NCBI GenBank assembly: GCA_946480635.1
Contig: CAMLKV010000030.1
Coordinates: 1 to 11,872, forward strand
DNA: 11,872 nt
Direction of reading: 5' to 3'
Source of the DNA: an uncultured Flavobacterium sp.
GTDB taxonomy: Bacteria; Bacteroidota; Bacteroidia; Flavobacteriales; Flavobacteriaceae
Shown one piece after another: positions 1 to 8,529 of this stretch. The notes beneath the pieces are model-generated. The model had not been told where the DNA came from, ran no database searches, and saw only the letters and a program-made list of their open reading frames with translations. The first letter of the stretch is position 1, and the number at the start of each line of letters is the position of its first letter. Both the position numbers and the translations under genes were made by a program.

Positions 1-1767
1 TTATCGATGCAAGATGATAGTATCGACGGAATTTACGACACGTTAAAACAAACCGCTAAAATTTCTCAATCGGCTGGAGGTATCGGATTATCAATTCACA
101 ACGTTCGTGCTACTGGATCTTACATTCGTGGAACTAACGGAACATCTAACGGAATTGTCCCAATGTTACGTGTTTTCAACGATACCGCTCGTTATGTAGA
201 CCAAGGTGGAGGAAAACGTAAAGGAAGTTTTGCCATTTATTTAGAAACTTGGCATGCTGATATTTTCGATTTCTTAGACTTGAAAAAGAATACCGGAAAA
301 GAAGAAATGCGTGCCAGAGATTTATTCTTTGCGATGTGGACTTCCGATTTGTTTATGAAACGTGTTCAGGAAGATTCTACTTGGACCTTGATGTGTCCTA
401 ACGAATGTCCGGGATTATACGACGTATATGGTGATGAGTTCGAAGCATTATACACTTCATACGAAGCACAAGGCAAAGGAAGAAAAACCATCAAAGCACG
501 TGAATTATGGGAGAAAATCTTAGAATCTCAAATTGAGACTGGTACTCCTTACATGTTATATAAAGACGCGGCGAACCGTAAATCAAACCAAAAGAATTTG
601 GGAACGATTCGTTCATCAAACTTATGTACTGAAATTATGGAGTACACTTCAGCTGATGAAATTGCCGTATGTAACTTGGCTTCGATTTCGTTACCAATGT
701 TTATTGAAAACGGAAAATTCAACCACGATTTATTATACAGTGTAACCAAACGTGTAACTCGCAACTTAAACAAAGTAATTGACAGAAATTACTACCCAGT
801 AAAAGAAGCCGAGAACTCAAATATGCGCCACCGTCCTGTTGGATTAGGTGTTCAAGGTTTAGCTGATGCATTCATCTTACTTCGTATGCCTTTTACCAGC
901 GACGAAGCAAAACAATTGAACCAGGAAATCTTCGAAACGATGTATTTCGCAGCGGGTACTGCTTCAATGGAAATGGCAAAAGAAGAAGGACCATACTCTT
1001 CATTCCAAGGATCTCCAATTTCACAAGGAGAATTCCAATATAACCTTTGGGGAATTCAAGATTCTGACTTATCAGGGCGTTGGGACTGGGCTTCACTTAG
1101 AAAAGAAGTAATGGAGCACGGAGTACGTAACTCGCTATTAATGGCACCAATGCCAACGGCTTCTACATCACAAATTTTAGGAAACAACGAAGCTTTTGAA
1201 CCATATACTTCAAATATTTATACAAGAAGAGTACTTTCGGGGGAATTCATTGTAGTAAACAAACATTTACTAGAGGATTTGGTAAAAAGAGGATTGTGGA
1301 ACGAAGATTTAAAACAACAAATCATGCGTCATAACGGTTCGGTACAAAATATCGATGCCATTCCACAGGACTTAAAAGAATTATACAAAACAGTTTGGGA
1401 AATGTCAATGAAAGACATTATCGATATGTCACGCCACAGAGGTTATTTTATTGACCAATCACAATCTCTGAATTTATTCATGGAAGGCGCAACTTATGCA
1501 AAACTAACTTCTATGCATTTCTATGCTTGGCAATCAGGATTAAAAACTGGAATGTATTATTTAAGAACCAAAGCGGCTGTAGATGCAATCAAGTTTACTT
1601 TGAATAACGACAAAAAAGAAGAACCAGTTGTTATAAAAGAAGAAGCACAAGCTATCACTATGGAAGTGGTTGCCGAACCAGCACCAATGAGTGCAGAAGA
1701 ATACCGAGCAATGATCGAACTAGCTAAAAATGCTGGTCCAGAGGATTGTGAAATGTGTGGATCTTAA
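1..1767 (+). CDS. nrdA: Ribonucleoside-diphosphate reductase, alpha (large) subunit, 5'-truncated by window edge
   Basis: Class I ribonucleotide reductase large subunit, which reduces ribonucleoside diphosphates to deoxyribonucleotides together with a radical-generating beta subunit not in this window. The frame is open from base 1, so the ATG at 7 is internal. The missing N-terminus would hold the ATP cone and the first active-site Cys, expected about three codons before base 1. Visible residues: the NLCTE active-site motif (Asn 619-621, Cys 625-627, Glu 631-633), the partner redox Cys in AVCNLAS (670-672, 15 codons later as in the family), the radical-transfer Tyr pair in MYYLRT (1555-1560), and the C-terminal redox-shuttle pair in CEMCGS (Cys 1747-1749 and 1756-1758). 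By recall it resembles the eukaryotic RRM1-like group more than E. coli NrdA. A Glu/Ala/Pro-rich linker separates the body from the tail. It stops with TAA TAG and then a terminator. Confidence 0.97.
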   Translation, partial: LSMQDDSIDGIYDTLKQTAKISQSAGGIGLSIHNVRATGSYIRGTNGTSNGIVPMLRVFNDTARYVDQGGGKRKGSFAIYLETWHADIFDFLDLKKNTGKEEMRARDLFFAMWTSDLFMKRVQEDSTWTLMCPNECPGLYDVYGDEFEALYTSYEAQGKGRKTIKARELWEKILESQIETGTPYMLYKDAANRKSNQKNLGTIRSSNLCTEIMEYTSADEIAVCNLASISLPMFIENGKFNHDLLYSVTKRVTRNLNKVIDRNYYPVKEAENSNMRHRPVGLGVQGLADAFILLRMPFTSDEAKQLNQEIFETMYFAAGTASMEMAKEEGPYSSFQGSPISQGEFQYNLWGIQDSDLSGRWDWASLRKEVMEHGVRNSLLMAPMPTASTSQILGNNEAFEPYTSNIYTRRVLSGEFIVVNKHLLEDLVKRGLWNEDLKQQIMRHNGSVQNIDAIPQDLKELYKTVWEMSMKDIIDMSRHRGYFIDQSQSLNLFMEGATYAKLTSMHFYAWQSGLKTGMYYLRTKAAVDAIKFTLNNDKKEEPVVIKEEAQAITMEVVAEPAPMSAEEYRAMIELAKNAGPEDCEMCGS

Positions 1768-1788
1768 TAGTATTTTTCAATATGTTAT

Positions 1789-1821
1789 AAAAACAGCCAT
1801 CGTTATGATGGCTGTTTTTTT
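1789..1821 (+). terminator. Rho-independent terminator of nrdA
   Basis: The perfect stem ACAGCCATC / GATGGCTGT, with loop GTTAT (1802-1806), is flanked by five A on the left and a run of seven T on the right. It lies 21 bp after the nrdA stop. The right-hand T run sits about 14 bp upstream of the next promoter box. Confidence 0.93.
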
Positions 1822-1834
1822 GTTAACAAATACG

Positions 1835-1842
1835 TATCTTTG
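1835..1842 (+). promoter_or_regulatory. Bacteroidota-type -7 box upstream of the 74-aa gene
   Basis: TATCTTTG matches the TAnnTTTG consensus exactly and lies 19 bp before the ATG at 1862, predicting a 5' leader of about 15 nt. A TTG occurs at 1820-1822, but its spacing of 12 nt is shorter than the usual 17-23. The -33 element is therefore not convincing. Confidence 0.6.
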
Positions 1843-1861
1843 AAAATAAAAATAAAGAATC

Positions 1862-2086
1862 ATGTCAAAAGATAAAAAAGGAGTTTACACAGGAGCTATA
1901 GAACAAGATGCAGATGGAAATTACTTCTGCGGAGAATACCTATTAGATTATCAATACACAGCCAAAAATTTTAAAATTGGAGATATTGTCAATCTTAAAA
2001 CTGTAATCGAAAACCCTAGCGATAAGAGTTATGACAAATACCCAAAAAAATCAAATGTCTTCTTTTTAGCAAACGATAAAAAATGA
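1862..2086 (+). CDS. Small protein of unknown function (74 aa)
   Basis: I do not recognise a family. The protein is soluble, with no signal peptide, membrane segment or metal motif. It has a Lys/Asp-rich start, a central stretch GNYFCGEYLLDYQY followed by KNFKIGDIVNL (about residues 19-45), and a charged tail with many Lys and Asp. The alternating polar and hydrophobic pattern suggests a small beta-rich fold, which is inference. It probably is a real gene: a terminator separates it from nrdA, a TAnnTTTG box lies just upstream, and its stop overlaps the start of the acetyltransferase gene in an ATGA junction (2083-2086), implying translational coupling. The single Cys is residue 22 or close to it. 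Confidence 0.78.
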   Translation: MSKDKKGVYTGAIEQDADGNYFCGEYLLDYQYTAKNFKIGDIVNLKTVIENPSDKSYDKYPKKSNVFFLANDKK

Positions 2087-2526
2087 ATCTTGTAAAAACC
2101 AATTCTGATAATCCAGATTTTAAAAATTTATCGGCTTTATTCGATGAATATTTAGTCGATATTGATGGCGATGAAAGAGATTTTTTCGCCTTCTACAACA
2201 ATGTTGTACTAGAAAATGTATTGGTTATTTATGAAAATGAAGAAGCTGTTGGCTGTGGTGGATTTAAAAAATATGATGAAACGACAGCTGAAATCAAACG
2301 AATGTTTGTTCATCCAAATCACAGAAACAAAGGAATAGCTCGTTTAATTTTGAACGAACTTGAAATCTGGGCTAAAGAAAATGGTTTCACTTCTTATAGA
2401 TTAGAGACTTCTCCAAAGTTAACTAGCGCAATTGCTTTATACGAAAAAAGTGGTTATCACCTTATCCCAAACTACGGTCAGTACGTTGGCGTAGAAAACA
2501 GCATTTGCATGAAGAAAGATAGCTAA
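2083..2526 (+). CDS. GNAT-family N-acetyltransferase (147 aa)
   Basis: Predicted cytoplasmic acetyltransferase that would use acetyl-CoA; its substrate cannot be told from sequence. The acetyl-CoA pyrophosphate-binding motif A is clear: KRMFVHPNHRNKGIARLIL at about residues 72-90, with the R/Q-x-x-G-x-A/G signature as R81-N-K-G84-I-A86. Motif B appears as ALYEKSGY (118-125), whose Tyr120 is the usual position of the general-acid Tyr. The length is typical of a single-domain GNAT. Its ATG overlaps the TGA of the upstream 74-aa gene by 4 bp (ATGA), so the two are probably co-translated and may share a process. dgt follows after 60 bp without a strong terminator, so all three may be one operon. 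Confidence 0.92.
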   Translation: MNLVKTNSDNPDFKNLSALFDEYLVDIDGDERDFFAFYNNVVLENVLVIYENEEAVGCGGFKKYDETTAEIKRMFVHPNHRNKGIARLILNELEIWAKENGFTSYRLETSPKLTSAIALYEKSGYHLIPNYGQYVGVENSICMKKDS

Positions 2527-2586
2527 AATCACTATCTTCGATTTCTTTACAAACACCAATCTTAATTTTTAGAAAATTATAATCCT

Positions 2587-3930
2587 ATGATGAACTGGGA
2601 ACAACTTTTGTCTTTAAAACGTCAAGGCGATACAAGTAAACGATTACGCAAAGAACAAGACGAAACCCGTTTAGGTTTTGAAGTCGATTACGATCGAATT
2701 ATTTTTTCGGCTGCCTTTAGAAGTCTTCAAGACAAAACACAAGTTATTCCATTATCTAAAACAGATTTCGTCCACACAAGACTTACACACAGTTTGGAAG
2801 TTTCTGTTGTTGGAAGATCATTAGGAAGATTGGTGGGTAAAAAAATTTTAGAAAAACATCCATATTTAAAAGAAATCCATGGTTATCAGGCCAATGATTT
2901 TGGAGCTATTGTTGCTGCGGCATCTCTGGCACATGATATTGGAAATCCGCCTTTTGGTCACTCAGGAGAAAAAGCTATAGGCGAATATTTTTCTATTGGA
3001 AACGGACAAAAATTTAAAAATCAACTTACCGAAAAAGAATGGCAAGATTTAATTGATTTTGAAGGAAATGCCAATGGATTTTCTGTTGTGACAGGTTCAC
3101 GACCAGGTGTTGAAGGAGGTTTACGTCTTACTTATGCAACTTTGGGGGCCTTTATGAAATATCCAAAAGAAAGTCTTCCTAAAAAACCAACTCAAAATAT
3201 TTCTGATAAAAAATATGGTTTCTTTCAACAAGATAAAAGCTTTTTTAAAGAAGTAGCCAATGAATTAGGTTTAATTCCAAATAAAAAAGGAAATGATATA
3301 GGTTACGAAAGACATCCACTTGCTTATTTGGTTGAAGCCGCCGATGATATTTGTTATACAATTATAGACTTTGAAGATGGCATCAATTTAGGATTAGTAT
3401 CAGAAGATTATGCTTTAGAATACTTAATAAAACTCGTAAAAGATTCTATCGATTCATCGAAATATAATGCATTGACCACAAAGGAAGATCGTATAAGTTA
3501 CTTAAGAGCTTTAGCCATAGGAAGCTTAATTAATGATGCTGTTTCAGTTTTTATAGAAAATGAAGAAGCTATTTTAAAAGGTCAGTTTCCATTTGCTTTA
3601 ACTGATAAAAGTAAATACAAAGCCCAGATGAATGATATCATTAAGCTTAGTGTGAAAAACATCTATCAAAGTAGAGAAGTCATTGAAAAAGAAATCAATG
3701 GCTACCAAATCATCAACAACTTATTAGACAAATTCATTACTGCTTATAACAATAAAGCAGAAGGCAAAACATCAAATTTTGACAATCTATTAATTAAAAT
3801 ACTTCCTGAAAAACATCATATAGAAAAAGAAACCTTATATGAACGTCTTTTACACATTTGTCACTTTGTTTCTATGCTCACTGATGGGAATGCACTAAAA
3901 TTTAACAAAATAATTAGTGATAACAAATAA
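2587..3930 (+). CDS. dgt: Deoxyguanosinetriphosphate triphosphohydrolase-like HD protein
   Basis: HD-superfamily dNTP triphosphohydrolase, which splits dGTP (and in some homologues other dNTPs) into deoxynucleoside and tripolyphosphate. The metal-binding set of the family is visible: His68 in VHTRLTHS, His116-Asp117 in SLAHDIGNPPFGHSGEKA, and Asp253/Asp254 in VEAADDICYTIID. These positions nearly match those of E. coli Dgt (H69, H117, D118, D268). At 447 aa it is shorter than E. coli Dgt (about 505), consistent with a different C-terminus. The gene begins ATG ATG; I use the first, at 2587, and the second would cost one residue. It lies less than 1 kb downstream of nrdA, so enzymes that make and destroy dNTPs are neighbours, but a terminator separates the transcription units. 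The exact nucleotide preference is not readable from sequence. Confidence 0.93.
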   Translation: MMNWEQLLSLKRQGDTSKRLRKEQDETRLGFEVDYDRIIFSAAFRSLQDKTQVIPLSKTDFVHTRLTHSLEVSVVGRSLGRLVGKKILEKHPYLKEIHGYQANDFGAIVAAASLAHDIGNPPFGHSGEKAIGEYFSIGNGQKFKNQLTEKEWQDLIDFEGNANGFSVVTGSRPGVEGGLRLTYATLGAFMKYPKESLPKKPTQNISDKKYGFFQQDKSFFKEVANELGLIPNKKGNDIGYERHPLAYLVEAADDICYTIIDFEDGINLGLVSEDYALEYLIKLVKDSIDSSKYNALTTKEDRISYLRALAIGSLINDAVSVFIENEEAILKGQFPFALTDKSKYKAQMNDIIKLSVKNIYQSREVIEKEINGYQIINNLLDKFITAYNNKAEGKTSNFDNLLIKILPEKHHIEKETLYERLLHICHFVSMLTDGNALKFNKIISDNK

Positions 3931-3979
3931 AAAAACAGAAATAACCTTTAATTAATTCATCACAATATATACAAAATCA

Positions 3980-3987
3980 TATATTTG
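3980..3987 (+). promoter_or_regulatory. Bacteroidota-type -7 box of the M36 protease gene
   Basis: TATATTTG matches TAnnTTTG exactly and lies 32 bp before the ATG at 4020, predicting a leader of about 28 nt. No TTG is found at the usual -33 spacing. The surrounding intergenic DNA (3931-4019) is very AT-rich. Confidence 0.6.
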
Positions 3988-4019
3988 CAACAATTAATAC
4001 AACTTAAATTCAATAATAT

Positions 4020-6680
4020 ATGAAAAAAAATCTACTTATGTCATTTTTTTTATTGTTGTCAATTTTGGGTTTTTCACAAACTCCAATTGAAAAAATAAAA
4101 AAATATGCAAATGAGAATAAAGTCAAATTTGGACTTACATCTCAAGACATTTCAGATTTAGTTATCGTAAATGACTTTAGCTCTGAAACTACAGGAATAA
4201 ACAATTACCATGTTAAACAGAGAATAGCTGGCATAGAAATCTTTAATTCAGACTCAAATTTTTGGATTAAAAACGATGAAGTAATTAACGGTGGAGAAGA
4301 ATTTATATCAAATCTTAATCAAAAAATAAACACTTCGACTCCTTCATTATCTGTAACAGATGCCCTTACAGGTATTCTTTCTCAAATTGACAATGCCCAA
4401 CTTAATTCAGTACAAATTTTAGAATCTGATTCAAACAAATACAAATTAAGCAATGGTATTTTAACTGAAGACCCTATAAGAGCACAATTAGTTTATTTTC
4501 AAACAGAAACAAATGTTTTAAAGTTATCATGGGATTATGAATTTTATTCTCAAAATACAAAACATCTTTGGAATCTTAAAGTAGATGCAGTAACAGGAAA
4601 AATTTTAGACAAAAAAGATTTGGTTATTTCATGTAATTTTGGATCTAACCACAAAAATCATTCTCATAGTGTAAACAATCACTTTACACAATCTTTTTAC
4701 AAAAAGGAAACTACTAATGCATTTTTAAATCCTGGAACTACAAACTATAGAGTTATCCCATGGAATTATGAAAGTCCTAATCATAGTCCATTTGTATTAG
4801 TTACAAATCCTGAGTATGTAGCTAATGCTTCTCCAAACGGATGGCACAATTCTAATAATACAATTGGCGGTGGTAATGCTATTACTCAATTCTCATCGAC
4901 ACAAGGAAACAATGTAAAAGCAAAAGATGATTTTGATGCAAATAATGCAGGTGGTGTATTTACTGCTGCATCTTCGGGAAGTTATCCAAATTTAACTTTT
5001 GACTATCCATATTTAGGAACATCAGTTGCTTCAAACACTTATATTAATGCTGCAACAACGAACTTATTCTATATGAATAACGTAATGCATGATTTATGGT
5101 ATCAATATGGCTTTAATGAAGCAAACAAAAACTTTCAGGTATCAAATTATGGCAGAGGCGGTGTAGGTAATGATGCTGTAAATGCAGATGCCCAAGATGG
5201 TGGTGGTGTTGACCCTAACATAAATAATGCAAATTTCGCAACACCTACTGATGGTTCTGCTCCAAGAATGCAAATGTACTTATGGGATGTTGGTCCTTCG
5301 CATACACTTACAATTAATGCCCCAAATCCAGCTGCTGGAACATATTCGGTTAGGGACAATAATTTTAGTCCGGGACATGTAGCTATTCCAATGGCACCAG
5401 GGGGTGTAAGTGGTGAATTTGTACTTTTTGACGATGGAACTCCTGACAATTCTGATGCTTGTACAGCTGCAATTAATGCTGCTGCCCTGAATGGAAAAAT
5501 AGCAGTAATTAGAAGAGGTACATGTACTTTTGTTGAAAAAGTAAAATTCGCTCAAAATGCAGGAGCGAAAGCTGCTCTTATAGTTAATAATCAAACGGGA
5601 AGCATTACAATGGGAGGAGCAGATGCAACTATAACAATTCCTGCAGTTAGTATAAATCAAGTAGACGGAGAAGCAATTATTGCAGCATTATCAAGTGGAT
5701 CAACAGGTATAATTTCTGCTCCATCAACTACTTTTGTAAATACAGATGGTGACTTTGACAATGGAGTAATAGCTCATGAATATGGTCATGGAATTTCAAC
5801 AAGATTATCTGGAAATTGCTTAAGTGGTTCTGAGCAACAAGGTGAAGGATGGTCTGACTGGTTTTGGTTAATGATGCAAATCAAACCAGGAGACACCCGC
5901 AACGATGCTAGAGGAATTGGAACTTTCCCAATGAACCAACCAACAAATGGTATTGGAATTAGACGATACCAATATTCAACTAACATGGCGGTTAATCCTC
6001 ATACTTTTGGTAGTACAAATGGTATGTTGACTCCAGATGGAACTGCCGTAGATTCACATTCTGTAGGGTCTGTTTGGGCAGTAATGCTTTGGGATTTAGC
6101 TTGGAATTATATAGACAAATATGGGTATGATCCAAATATTTATACAGGTACAGGAGGTAATAATAAAGTAATGCGTTTAGTTTTAGATGCCATAAAATTA
6201 GACGGATGTAGTCCTACATTCGTTACTGCTCGAGATGCACTAATCGCTGCCGATCAAGCAACAACTGGTGGACAAAACTACTGTTTGATTTGGAAAACAT
6301 TTGCTAGAAGAGGACTTGGAGTTAATGCTTCATCTGGAACAAATTCTGGCATAGCAGGTATTCAAGATCAAGTTCAAGATTTCACAGAACCTGCTCCAGG
6401 ACCAAACTGTACTTTAAGTGTTGATCATTTTGATAATAACAATAATATTAATGTGTATCCAAACCCTTCTACTGGATTAATCAATATTAGAATCAATAGC
6501 TTTATTGGTAAAGCAACTGTTGAAGTAGTTGATTTGAATGGAAGAATTGTTTATTCATTAAACAATACTGAATTTAACAATGAAAAAACTATCGATTTAA
6601 ATCATTTACAAGCTGGTGTTTATGTCTTAAAAATCAATGGTGATGATATTAATTACACTAAGAAGATCATTCTTAACTAA
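4020..6680 (+). CDS. Secreted M36 (fungalysin-type) zinc metalloprotease with PA domain and T9SS sorting domain
   Basis: Predicted extracellular protease. Order of parts: Sec signal peptide (residues 1 to about 19, cleavage near FS/Q); FTP/PepSY-type inhibitory propeptide (about 22-205, with YHVKQRIAGIEIF near 63-75 and LWNLKVDAVTGKIL near its end); M36 catalytic domain (from about 215 to 790); and a T9SS type A sorting domain (about 812-886, beginning VYPNPSTG and ending GVYVLKI...KKIILN). Zinc site: HEYGH at 586-590 (ligands His586 and His590, catalytic Glu587) and Glu609 in GEGWSDW. His680 lies in the downstream HSVGSVWA motif. A protease-associated (PA) domain (about 440-560, with GKIAVIRRGTCTFVEKVKFA) is inserted in the catalytic domain ahead of HExxH. 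It is expected to be exported by Sec, passed through T9SS, and activated by removal of the propeptide. It has its own promoter and a terminator shared with dxs. Likely role: nutrient acquisition from proteins, by inference. Confidence 0.96.
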   Translation: MKKNLLMSFFLLLSILGFSQTPIEKIKKYANENKVKFGLTSQDISDLVIVNDFSSETTGINNYHVKQRIAGIEIFNSDSNFWIKNDEVINGGEEFISNLNQKINTSTPSLSVTDALTGILSQIDNAQLNSVQILESDSNKYKLSNGILTEDPIRAQLVYFQTETNVLKLSWDYEFYSQNTKHLWNLKVDAVTGKILDKKDLVISCNFGSNHKNHSHSVNNHFTQSFYKKETTNAFLNPGTTNYRVIPWNYESPNHSPFVLVTNPEYVANASPNGWHNSNNTIGGGNAITQFSSTQGNNVKAKDDFDANNAGGVFTAASSGSYPNLTFDYPYLGTSVASNTYINAATTNLFYMNNVMHDLWYQYGFNEANKNFQVSNYGRGGVGNDAVNADAQDGGGVDPNINNANFATPTDGSAPRMQMYLWDVGPSHTLTINAPNPAAGTYSVRDNNFSPGHVAIPMAPGGVSGEFVLFDDGTPDNSDACTAAINAAALNGKIAVIRRGTCTFVEKVKFAQNAGAKAALIVNNQTGSITMGGADATITIPAVSINQVDGEAIIAALSSGSTGIISAPSTTFVNTDGDFDNGVIAHEYGHGISTRLSGNCLSGSEQQGEGWSDWFWLMMQIKPGDTRNDARGIGTFPMNQPTNGIGIRRYQYSTNMAVNPHTFGSTNGMLTPDGTAVDSHSVGSVWAVMLWDLAWNYIDKYGYDPNIYTGTGGNNKVMRLVLDAIKLDGCSPTFVTARDALIAADQATTGGQNYCLIWKTFARRGLGVNASSGTNSGIAGIQDQVQDFTEPAPGPNCTLSVDHFDNNNNINVYPNPSTGLINIRINSFIGKATVEVVDLNGRIVYSLNNTEFNNEKTIDLNHLQAGVYVLKINGDDINYTKKIILN

Positions 6681-6697
6681 TTAAATGTCTAATAAAA

Positions 6698-6729
6698 ACA
6701 AAAAAGCGCTCACTTGAGCGCTTTTTTGT
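6698..6729. terminator. Bidirectional terminator between the M36 protease gene and dxs
   Basis: A near-perfect palindrome: GCGCTCA paired with TGAGCGC, flanked by A6 on the left and T6 on the right, with a tiny loop around 6713-6714. It has a U-tract in either direction and lies between two convergent genes, touching the last base of the dxs stop codon. It can serve both. Confidence 0.93.
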
Positions 6730-8504
6730 TATATCGTATTCTCTAAAACAGTAATCACAGATAGAACATCTAAACCAGAATACTTGTGAAGTTCATTAAC
6801 TGTTCCTTGTTCAATGAACTGATCTGGTACACCTAATTTCTTAATATTAATATCATATTTATTTTCCATAAAGAAAGAAGTAACCAAGCTCCCAAAACCA
6901 CCATTCACAACACCTTCTTCAACAGTAAGAACACTTTTAAACTTTCCCCCTATTTCCTCCAATAAATCGGTATCTAGCGGTTTAACAAAAGGAAAATGAT
7001 AATGTGCTAATTTCGAATTATTTGAACATCTCTTTATTGCTTCAATAACATTGTTTCCAATAGTTCCTGTAGAAATAATTGCAACTTGACTTCCTTCTTT
7101 TAAACAATATCCTTTCCCTATTTCTATCTTTTCAAAAGGTAATTTCCATTCTCCATTAATGAAGCCTCTTCCACGGGGATAACGAATTGCTATAGGATGA
7201 TTTAAGTATAATTGAGCTGTGTACATTATATTACGGAGTTCAATTTCGTTTAATGGAGCATAAACTATCATATTTGGAATGCAACTCAAATAAGCTAAGT
7301 CAAAAACTCCATGATGGGTAGCACCATCCTCACCTACAAATCCTGCTCTATCTAAACAAAATACAACAGGTAAGTTTTGTATAGCCACGTCATGAATAAC
7401 CTGATCGTATGCCCTTTGCAAAAAAGTAGAATATACATTACAAAAAACTGTCATCCCTTGTGTAACCATTCCAGCCGAAAAAGTTACAGCATGCTGCTCT
7501 GCTATCCCCACGTCAAATGCTCTTTGTGGAAATTTCTCCATCATGTATTTCATCGACGAACCGGACGGCATAGCTGGAGTAACTCCTATGATTTTTTCAT
7601 TTTGTTCAGCTAATTCCACTAAAGTATATCCAAAAACATCTTGAAATTTTTGAGGAAGATTATCTTCTTCTTTTGGATATATTTTACCTGTTTCTGGATC
7701 GAATTTTCCTGGAGCATGGTATTTTACCTGATTTTCTTCAGCCAACTGTAGACCTTTCCCCTTTGTAGTTATAACATGAAGAAATTTTGGGCCTTTTATA
7801 CTTCTTAGTCTATTTAACTCAGAAATTAAAGCCTCTAAATCGTGACCATCAATTGGCCCAGAATAATTAAAATTTAAAGCTTTAAAAATATTATTTTCTT
7901 CGTGAACTTCTCCACCTTTAAAAGAAGCAAGATATTCCTTTAACGCACCAACACTTGGATCAATTCCAATGGCATTATCATTTAAAATGATTAATAAATT
8001 AGCATCAGTAACACCTGCATGATTTAAAGCTTCAAAGGCCATTCCCGAAGCTATGGAAGCATCACCAATAACTGCAATGTGCTGTTTTTCTTTTTCATTT
8101 TTCAGGTTTGATGCCAAAGCCATTCCAAGTGCCGCAGAAATAGAAGTTGATGAATGTCCTACACCAAAAGTATCGTAAACGCTCTCACTTCTTTTTGGGA
8201 AACCAGAAATACCATTTAGATCACGGTTTGTATGAAAAACATCTCTCCTCCCTGTCAAAATTTTATGTCCATAGGCCTGATGTCCAACATCCCAAACCAA
8301 CAAATCATCTGGAGTATTAAAAACATAATGCAAAGCAATTGTGAGTTCAACAACTCCTAAACTAGCACCTAAATGTCCTTCTTTTTGAGAAATAATTTGA
8401 ATTATAAAATCCCTAAGTTCTTTAGCAAGAGCTGGTAATTCTGACTGTTTCAACTTCTTTAAATCAGCCGAAGAGTTAATGTTTTGTAGGAGATTGCTTG
8501 ACAT
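6729..8504 (-). CDS. dxs: 1-deoxy-D-xylulose-5-phosphate synthase
   Basis: Thiamine-diphosphate enzyme that condenses pyruvate and glyceraldehyde 3-phosphate to DXP, the first step of the MEP isoprenoid pathway; DXP also feeds thiamine and pyridoxal synthesis. I start it at the ATG read from 8504 (protein MSSNLLQNINS..., 591 aa). An in-frame ATG 10 codons earlier adds unconserved residues and lies in the promoter region. Visible sites: His44 in EGHLGASLG, His75 in WDVGHQAYGHK, the ThDP/Mg motif GDA (147-149) through NDN (175-177), Glu336 with His338 in GIAEQHAV, and HHGVFDLAYLS. The ThDP motif reads GDA rather than the common GDG. The length is slightly below that of E. coli (620), a modest difference. 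It is transcribed divergently from tadA and ends at a terminator shared with the protease gene. Confidence 0.97.
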   Translation of the reverse strand: MSSNLLQNINSSADLKKLKQSELPALAKELRDFIIQIISQKEGHLGASLGVVELTIALHYVFNTPDDLLVWDVGHQAYGHKILTGRRDVFHTNRDLNGISGFPKRSESVYDTFGVGHSSTSISAALGMALASNLKNEKEKQHIAVIGDASIASGMAFEALNHAGVTDANLLIILNDNAIGIDPSVGALKEYLASFKGGEVHEENNIFKALNFNYSGPIDGHDLEALISELNRLRSIKGPKFLHVITTKGKGLQLAEENQVKYHAPGKFDPETGKIYPKEEDNLPQKFQDVFGYTLVELAEQNEKIIGVTPAMPSGSSMKYMMEKFPQRAFDVGIAEQHAVTFSAGMVTQGMTVFCNVYSTFLQRAYDQVIHDVAIQNLPVVFCLDRAGFVGEDGATHHGVFDLAYLSCIPNMIVYAPLNEIELRNIMYTAQLYLNHPIAIRYPRGRGFINGEWKLPFEKIEIGKGYCLKEGSQVAIISTGTIGNNVIEAIKRCSNNSKLAHYHFPFVKPLDTDLLEEIGGKFKSVLTVEEGVVNGGFGSLVTSFFMENKYDINIKKLGVPDQFIEQGTVNELHKYSGLDVLSVITVLENTI

Positions 8505-8508
8505 ACTA

Positions 8509-8516
8509 CAAATGTA
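8509..8516 (-). promoter_or_regulatory. -7 box of dxs, 4 nt from the start codon
   Basis: On the minus strand this reads TACATTTG, an exact TAnnTTTG match, followed by four bases and then the dxs ATG (8504-8502). With the usual 4-6 nt from box to start site, transcription would begin at or next to the ATG, giving a leaderless or nearly leaderless mRNA. No properly spaced TTG -33 element is seen. Confidence 0.55.
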
Positions 8517-8529
8517 CAATTTCAAATCG

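Noticed and set aside
2516..2538. Hairpin AAGATAG / CTATCTT across the GNAT stop codon
   Set aside because: Seven AT-rich base pairs with a 9-nt loop and no following T run; too weak to call a terminator before dgt.
2533..2540. Possible dgt promoter box TATCTTCG
   Set aside because: One mismatch to TAnnTTTG at a key T and no supporting -33 element; dgt may instead be read from the upstream promoter.
5147..5660. Two overlapping minus-strand open frames inside the M36 protease gene
   Set aside because: They lie wholly antisense to a well-supported coding region, have biased composition mirroring the sense codons, and show no domain or promoter.
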